From contig NZ_MUHA01000005.1 of NCBI RefSeq assembly GCF_002217355.1, positions 198,870-262,869 on the forward strand: a DNA stretch of 64,000 nt, written 5' to 3'. The notes under the pieces were generated by a model. The model worked only from the letters and a program-made list of their open reading frames with translations. It ran no database searches and had not been told where the DNA came from. This DNA comes from Flavobacterium oncorhynchi. Its GTDB lineage: Bacteria > Bacteroidota > Bacteroidia > Flavobacteriales > Flavobacteriaceae. The position numbers were made by a program, and so were the translations under genes. This document shows, one piece after another, positions 58,696 to 64,000 of the stretch. How positions within the stretch are numbered: position 1 is the first letter of the stretch; each line of letters begins with the position of its first letter.

Positions 58696-60972
58696 ATGTT
58701 TACAAAGTACAACAAAATTGCTTTTAGCGGTATTTTAGCTCTAAACCTGTTTTTTGCCAATCCTGCTATTTCACAGGAAAAAAAGGTAAAACAAACAAAT
58801 TCAGATTATACCCAATATGTAAATCCGTTTATTGGCTCTGCTGGTCACGGTCATGTATTTGTGGGGGCCAATGTTCCTTTTGGAGCTGTGCAGTTAGGAC
58901 CAGTAAATGTTTTTGAAGGCTGGGATTGGTGCAGTGGATACAACTATGCAAGTAATACCATTTTAGGTTTCACACATACCCATTTAAGCGGAACTGGAAT
59001 TGGAGATTTAAACGATATTCTTTTGTTACCAGTATCAGGAAAAGTGCCTTTAACAAAAGGAACAAAAGAAGACATGACAACAGGTTATGGATCTTATTTC
59101 TCTCATGATAATGAAGTAAGCAAAGCAGGATATTACAGTGTACTGCTTGATAAATATAAAATTAAAGCAGAGTTAACAGCAAGCGAAAGAGTAGGTTTTC
59201 ATAAATATACTTTTAATACTGCTCAAGACAATCACGTTTTATTAGATCTTGCAGATGGTGTGGGATGGGATAAACCCGTAAAAACGTTTATCAAAAAAGT
59301 AAACGAAACTACACTTGTAGGATATAGATATTCAGCAGGATGGGCAGCAGATCAACGTATCTTTTTTGCAATTGAATTTTCTGAGCCAATTTCAAATATG
59401 GCATTGTACGATGATAAAACTTCTGTAAGCGGAAACGAGGGCGAAGGTCTTAAAATGAAAGCAGTTTTAGATTTTACAACTTTAAAAAATAAAGAAGTTT
59501 TAGTAAAAGTTGGAATCTCACCTGTAAGCTATGAAAATGCAGTTATCAATATAAAAGCCGAAATTCCAAATTGGGACTTTAATGCTGTAGCAAAACAAGC
59601 GACTTCAAAATGGAATGCAGCGTTAAATAAAATTCAGATCAAAGCTGATGATAAAACAATGAAAGTTTTTTACACCGCTTTGTATCACACGATGTTTGCT
59701 CCTTCAATATTCAATGATGTAAACGGAGATTATAGAGGAACAGACAAAAAAGTGTACGAAAAAGCAAACTTTACAAACTACACTACTTTTTCACTTTGGG
59801 ATACTTACCGTGGTTTACATCCATTGTATACCATTACACAACAAGAAAAAATTAATGACATCGTAAAATCATTTTTAGCGATTTATCAGCAGCAAGGCAG
59901 ATTACCAGTTTGGCATTTAATGGGTAACGAAACCAATACAATGAACGGAAATCACTCGATTGCTGTAATTGTTGATGCTTACATGAAAGGATATAGAGGT
60001 TATGATGTTGCATTAGCCTATGAAGCCATCAAAAAAACAGCGATGCAAACGCGTGAAGGAATGGATTATGTGCAAAAACTAGAATACATTCCTGCAGATA
60101 AATTGTTAGAATCTGTTGGAAACGCTTTAGAATATGCGATCGACGATTATTGTATAGCGTTAATGGCGAAAGATCTTGGTAAGACAGAAGATTATAACTA
60201 TTTCTCAAAAAGAGCCGATTTGTACAAACTTTATTTCGATAAAGAAACTACATTCATGAGAGGTAAATTAACAGATGGAAATTGGAGAACACCATTTAAT
60301 CCGCTTTCATCAGCACATAGAAAAGATGATTATGTAGAAGGAAATGCATGGCAATACACTTGGTTAGTTCCTCAAGATCCTTATGGTTTAATCGAATTGT
60401 TTGGAAGTGAAGATAAATTTATTAAAAAATTAGATTCCTTATTTTTAATAACTGATAAAGTAGAAGGTGAAGAAATATCTCCAGATATTAGTGGTTTAAT
60501 TGGTCAATATGCGCAAGGAAATGAGCCAAACCATCATATTCCATATCTTTATGCATATGTTGGACAACCTTGGAAAACAGCCAAATTAATCCGTGAAATC
60601 GATGAGAAATTCTATTCTACAAAACCTGATGGATTGTGCGGAAATGAAGATCTAGGACAAATGTCTGCTTGGTATGTTTTATCGTCAATGGGATTCTATT
60701 CTGTCAATCCTGCAAATGGAATATACGTTATGGGAAGTCCGTTAGTAAATTCAGCAGTAATTCATCACAAAGAAGGAATTTCGTTTGCAATAAAAGCGAT
60801 TGATAACAGCAAAACCAATATCTATATTCAGAAAGCCGAGTTTAACGGAAAGCCATATACAAAATCATATATCACACATGATATGATTGTAAAAGGTGGA
60901 GAATTAAAATTGTATATGGGAAGTAAACCATCGACAACTTTTGGTGTTAAAAAAGCAGACAGACCGCTTTAA
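58696..60972 (+). CDS. GH92 alpha-mannosidase, 758 aa
   Basis: Calcium-dependent inverting exo-alpha-mannosidase, secreted (signal peptide ends NPAISQE). The N-terminal beta-sandwich (about 35-270) and the (alpha/alpha)6 barrel show VNPFIGSAGHGHVFVGANVPFGAVQLGP, NVFEGWDWCSGYNY and FTHTHLSGTG. Candidate catalytic acid is Glu548 in VEGNAWQYTWLVPQD. The GNEDLGQMSAWYVL segment carries the base Asp. QGNEPNHHIPYLYAYVGQPWKT has the Glu-Pro-x-His-His pattern of enzymes acting on alpha-1,2 linkages (inference). It precedes a second GH92 by 157 bases and is likely to trim high-mannose glycans with it. Confidence 0.95.
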   Translation: MFTKYNKIAFSGILALNLFFANPAISQEKKVKQTNSDYTQYVNPFIGSAGHGHVFVGANVPFGAVQLGPVNVFEGWDWCSGYNYASNTILGFTHTHLSGTGIGDLNDILLLPVSGKVPLTKGTKEDMTTGYGSYFSHDNEVSKAGYYSVLLDKYKIKAELTASERVGFHKYTFNTAQDNHVLLDLADGVGWDKPVKTFIKKVNETTLVGYRYSAGWAADQRIFFAIEFSEPISNMALYDDKTSVSGNEGEGLKMKAVLDFTTLKNKEVLVKVGISPVSYENAVINIKAEIPNWDFNAVAKQATSKWNAALNKIQIKADDKTMKVFYTALYHTMFAPSIFNDVNGDYRGTDKKVYEKANFTNYTTFSLWDTYRGLHPLYTITQQEKINDIVKSFLAIYQQQGRLPVWHLMGNETNTMNGNHSIAVIVDAYMKGYRGYDVALAYEAIKKTAMQTREGMDYVQKLEYIPADKLLESVGNALEYAIDDYCIALMAKDLGKTEDYNYFSKRADLYKLYFDKETTFMRGKLTDGNWRTPFNPLSSAHRKDDYVEGNAWQYTWLVPQDPYGLIELFGSEDKFIKKLDSLFLITDKVEGEEISPDISGLIGQYAQGNEPNHHIPYLYAYVGQPWKTAKLIREIDEKFYSTKPDGLCGNEDLGQMSAWYVLSSMGFYSVNPANGIYVMGSPLVNSAVIHHKEGISFAIKAIDNSKTNIYIQKAEFNGKPYTKSYITHDMIVKGGELKLYMGSKPSTTFGVKKADRPL

Positions 60973-61129
60973 TTTTAGATTTCAGTTCCGAGAGTTATCG
61001 GGATTAGATTTATGACAGCTTTGTCAAAGTTTAGACAAACAAGATTTAGATTAAAGAAACTAGGAAGTTCAGCCACAGTTTTTAGCTTAAAGTCTATTGC
61101 TTAAAGCGTAAAGCAAAAAAATAAAAAAT

Positions 61130-63415
61130 ATGAAAATAAAAAGTTTAATTTTTTTAGGAGTATTACAATGCTGCATTTTTGTAAATGCACAGGTTAAAGC
61201 ATTAGATCCAGTAGAATATGTAAATCCGTTAATGGGTACACAATCTTTGCATAGTCTTTCAAACGGAAATACCTATCCAGCAATCTGCAGACCTTGGGGA
61301 ATGAATTTCTGGACTCCGCAAACGGGTAAAATGGGAGACGGATGGGCTTATATTTATACAGCAGATAAGATTAGAGGATTTAAACAAACACATCAGCCTT
61401 CGCCTTGGATGAACGATTACGGACAGTTTTCGATCATGCCTGTTACTGGAAAATTAACTTTTGCAGAAGACGAAAGAGGAAGCTGGTTCAGTCATAAAGC
61501 CGAGGTTTCTAAACCGTATTACTACAGCGTTTACCTTGCAGATTATGATGTTACAACAGAAATAACTGCAACAGAAAGAGCAGCACATTTTCAAATTACA
61601 TTTCCAGAAAATGAACAATCTTCAATTGTAATTGATGCTTTTGATAAAGGTTCTTACATTAAAATTATTCCATCAGAAAATAAAATTATTGGTTATACTA
61701 CTCGCAACAGCGGCGGAGTTCCTGAGAACTTTAAAAACTATTTTGTACTGCAGTTCGACAAACCTTTTGCAACCAATTATACTTGGCATGATAAAGTTTT
61801 AGAAAAAGACAAATTAGAATTAAAAGATGATCACGTTGGTGCAATTGTAGGTTTCAAAACTAAAAAAGGAGAAATAGTAAATGTAAAAGTTTCTTCTTCT
61901 TTTATCAGTCAAGAACAAGCTGAGTTGAATTTGAAAAATGAATTAGGAACTGCTTCTTTTAAAGAAACAGTAGCAGAATCTAAAAAAGAGTGGAATAAAG
62001 TTCTAGGAAAATTAACTGCAGAAGGCGGAAGCGACGAGCAATTAAAAACATTCTATTCTTGTTTATACCGTACAGCATGCTTCCCACAAAAACAATACGA
62101 AATAAACGGAAAAGGAGAAATTGTACATTACAGCCCATACAATGGTAAAGTTTTGCCAGGTTATATGTATGCAGGAACAGGCTTTTGGGATACGTTCCGT
62201 GCCTTGTATCCATTGTTGAATTTAGTTTATCCTTCTATAAACAAAGAAATGCAAGAAGCATTAATCAACGATTATAAAGAAGGCGGTTTCTTGCCAGAAT
62301 GGTCAAGTCCGGGCTTTAGAAATGTAATGGTTGGTAATAATTCTGCTTCTGTAGTTTCTGATGCTTACATCAAAGGATTACGAGGATATGACATCAACAA
62401 GTTGTACGAAGCTTTATTACACGGTGCTAACAACGAAGGACCAATGGATGCCGTTGGAAGACGCGGCGTACAGTATTACAACACTTTAGGTTATGTGCCT
62501 TATGATGTGAAAATTAATGAAAATGCGGCAAGAACATTAGAATATGCTTATGATGACTTTACGATTTGGAAATTAGCAAAAGCATTAAATCGTCCTAAAA
62601 AAGAAATTAGTTTATTCGAAAAAAGAATGATGAATTATAAAAATCTTTATAATCCATCAATCGGATTAATGAGCGGAAGAAATAAAGACGGAAGTTTTCC
62701 TAAAGATTTCAATCCGTTTAAATGGGGAGATGCTTTTACCGAAGGAAATGCATGGCATTACAGCTGGAGCGTTTTTCATGACGTACAGGGTTTGATTGAT
62801 TTAATGGGAGGACAAAAGAAATTTACGGCAAAATTAGACGCAGTATTTTCAACACCGCCAATTTTTGACGACAGTTATTACGGATCTGTTATTCATGAAA
62901 TCCGCGAAATGCAGATTATGAATATGGGACAATATGCTCATGGAAATCAGCCCATTCAGCACATGATTTATTTGTATAATTATGCAGGTGAACCTTGGAA
63001 AACACAATATTGGTCACGTGAAGTAATGAACCGTATGTACAAACCAACTCCAGATGGATATTGCGGCGATGAGGACAACGGACAAACATCGGCTTGGTAT
63101 GTTTTCTCTGCAATGGGATTTTACCCAGTTTGCCCGGGAACGGAAGAATATGTTCTAGGAGCACCATTATTTAAAAAACTGACATTGCAATTAGAAAACG
63201 GAAAAGAACTGGTGATTAACGCACCAAAAAATTCTGAAACTAATAAATATGCTCAGGACTTAAAATGGAACAACGCTGCTTACTCAAAAAACTATATCAA
63301 TCATTTTGATGTATTAAAGGGCGGCGAATTAAATTTTGACATGATCGATACACCAAATTTACAAAGAGGAACTTCAGCAAACGCTTTTCCATATTCTTAT
63401 TCAACTTCAAAATAA
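61130..63415 (+). CDS. GH92 alpha-mannosidase, second paralogue, 761 aa
   Basis: Another secreted GH92 (signal peptide ends FVNAQVK). Family features are YVNPLMGTQSLHSLSNGNTYPAI and AICRPWGMNFWTPQTG at the N-terminus, and Glu538 in TEGNAWHYSWSVFHD as the likely acid. CGDEDNGQTSAWYVFSAMGFYPVCPG is the base segment. It differs from the first copy in the acceptor-site stretch, reading HGNQPIQHMIYLYNYAGEPWKT, with Gln in place of Glu and without the paired His. This suggests another linkage preference, such as alpha-1,3 or alpha-1,6, or another leaving group. The GH125 gene starts 5 bases after its stop and is surely co-transcribed. Confidence 0.95.
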   Translation: MKIKSLIFLGVLQCCIFVNAQVKALDPVEYVNPLMGTQSLHSLSNGNTYPAICRPWGMNFWTPQTGKMGDGWAYIYTADKIRGFKQTHQPSPWMNDYGQFSIMPVTGKLTFAEDERGSWFSHKAEVSKPYYYSVYLADYDVTTEITATERAAHFQITFPENEQSSIVIDAFDKGSYIKIIPSENKIIGYTTRNSGGVPENFKNYFVLQFDKPFATNYTWHDKVLEKDKLELKDDHVGAIVGFKTKKGEIVNVKVSSSFISQEQAELNLKNELGTASFKETVAESKKEWNKVLGKLTAEGGSDEQLKTFYSCLYRTACFPQKQYEINGKGEIVHYSPYNGKVLPGYMYAGTGFWDTFRALYPLLNLVYPSINKEMQEALINDYKEGGFLPEWSSPGFRNVMVGNNSASVVSDAYIKGLRGYDINKLYEALLHGANNEGPMDAVGRRGVQYYNTLGYVPYDVKINENAARTLEYAYDDFTIWKLAKALNRPKKEISLFEKRMMNYKNLYNPSIGLMSGRNKDGSFPKDFNPFKWGDAFTEGNAWHYSWSVFHDVQGLIDLMGGQKKFTAKLDAVFSTPPIFDDSYYGSVIHEIREMQIMNMGQYAHGNQPIQHMIYLYNYAGEPWKTQYWSREVMNRMYKPTPDGYCGDEDNGQTSAWYVFSAMGFYPVCPGTEEYVLGAPLFKKLTLQLENGKELVINAPKNSETNKYAQDLKWNNAAYSKNYINHFDVLKGGELNFDMIDTPNLQRGTSANAFPYSYSTSK

Positions 63416-63419
63416 TATT

Positions 63420-64000
63420 ATGCAATCACGTAGAAAATTCATAAAAAACGCTGGGATATTTTCAGCAGGATTATTAGCCATTCAAACAGATGCTTTCGGA
63501 ATGCAATCGGATACTTTCAATTTTGCATTAAAAGATTTTATTACAAAAAGACCTCCTGTAGCCGAACGAAAATTTACAAGTAAAGCTATTGAAGCCGCTA
63601 TTGTAAGAATCAAAAAACAAATAGCTAACCCAGAATTGGCTTGGTTGTTTGAAAACTGTTTTCCAAATACATTAGATACCACTGTCGATTTTGAAATCAT
63701 CGACGGTAAACCAGATACTTATGTAATTACAGGTGATATTGATGCCATGTGGTTACGAGATAGTACAGCTCAAATTTGGCCATATATTCCGTTTGTAAAA
63801 GAAGATAAAAAATTGGCTGAGTTGGTAAAAGGAGTAATCAATCGTCAGACAAAATGCATCTTATTAGATCCTTATGCAAACGCTTTTTATAAAGATTTCA
63901 ATCAGGTAAGCGAATGGAAAAATGACATGACCAAAATGCAGCCTGGAATCCATGAACGTAAATGGGAAATTGACAGTTTATGCTACCCAATTAGACTGGC
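63420..64000 (+). CDS. GH125 exo-alpha-1,6-mannosidase, N-terminal part, cut by the window end
   Basis: The frame opens at ATG 63420 and stays open for 193 codons to the edge, so the gene is partial. It begins MQSRRKFIKNAGIFSAGLLA, a twin-arginine-type signal (SRRKFI) common in this family in Bacteroidota. ERKFTSKAIEAAIVRIKKQI and CFPNTLDTTVDFEI lead to DTYVITGDIDAMWLRDSTAQ and WPYIPFVKEDKKLAELVKGV, the most conserved GH125 segment. GH125 enzymes are metal-independent inverting alpha-mannosidases that hydrolyse alpha-1,6 linkages. Position 5 bases behind the second GH92 gene marks one operon, completing the trimming of mannan or N-glycan branches. C-terminal catalytic residues lie beyond the window. 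Confidence 0.9.
   Translation, partial: MQSRRKFIKNAGIFSAGLLAIQTDAFGMQSDTFNFALKDFITKRPPVAERKFTSKAIEAAIVRIKKQIANPELAWLFENCFPNTLDTTVDFEIIDGKPDTYVITGDIDAMWLRDSTAQIWPYIPFVKEDKKLAELVKGVINRQTKCILLDPYANAFYKDFNQVSEWKNDMTKMQPGIHERKWEIDSLCYPIRL

Noticed and set aside
1-64000. CRISPR arrays, tRNA or rRNA genes, insertion sequences
   Set aside because: No spaced identical direct repeats, cloverleaf-like sequences, rRNA motifs or transposase frames were found on reading both strands.

Overview
The window looks like a Flavobacterium-type Bacteroidota chromosome. It is AT-rich with many paired SusC/SusD outer-membrane uptake systems, FecI/FecR-type regulators, lipoproteins with Bacteroidota lipoboxes, TAnnTTTG -7 promoter elements, weak Shine-Dalgarno sequences, and dispersed intergenic palindromes. 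No rRNA, tRNA, CRISPR array, transposase, integrase or replication origin was seen.

Layout. 1-1.7 kb: a beta-barrel protein, a GNAT acetyltransferase and a small secreted protein. 1.9-7.6 kb: a complete tripartite RND efflux operon. 7.9-12.9 kb: an orphan type VI secretion payload module with TssD/Hcp tube, VgrG spike, a 57-residue protein, a membrane-anchored DUF2931 protein and a Tle1-like (DUF2235) lipase. 13.1-14.5 kb: a DeoR regulator divergent from a 5'(3')-deoxyribonucleotidase, sharing a perfect palindrome. 14.6-16.6 kb: an orphan TPR histidine kinase and a small lipoprotein behind an elaborate upstream region. 17.6-24.5 kb: small lipoproteins, a GH1 beta-glucosidase, a processive GT2 enzyme with a sigma-54-like promoter, and an AraC / NmrA-like / membrane-protein group.

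24.9-42.9 kb is one functional locus: ECF sigma, FecR anti-sigma, STN-carrying SusC, SusD, DUF4843 and PKD-like lipoproteins, a CxxC thioredoxin, a two-DTG aspartic protease with PDZ, a TlpA protein, an M16 metalloprotease and a DsbD-type reductant transporter. My reading is cell-surface-signalled uptake of a disulfide-containing polypeptide, followed by periplasmic reduction and proteolysis. This is the best candidate for an undescribed system.

43-46.2 kb holds oleate hydratase and an AraC regulator. 46.4-64 kb is a mannose-centred polysaccharide utilisation locus: SusB-like GH97, mannose-6-phosphate isomerase, a LacI regulator, SusC/SusD, a domain-depleted GH2 beta-mannosidase, two GH92 alpha-mannosidases and the start of a GH125 alpha-1,6-mannosidase. 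Three near-identical LacI-type operators lie before GH97, lacI and susC. The enzyme set fits high-mannose N-glycans or fungal mannan.

Recurring non-coding elements include three terminators with the same 15-bp stem, a 17-bp palindrome inside longer arms, and several families of short dispersed repeats.
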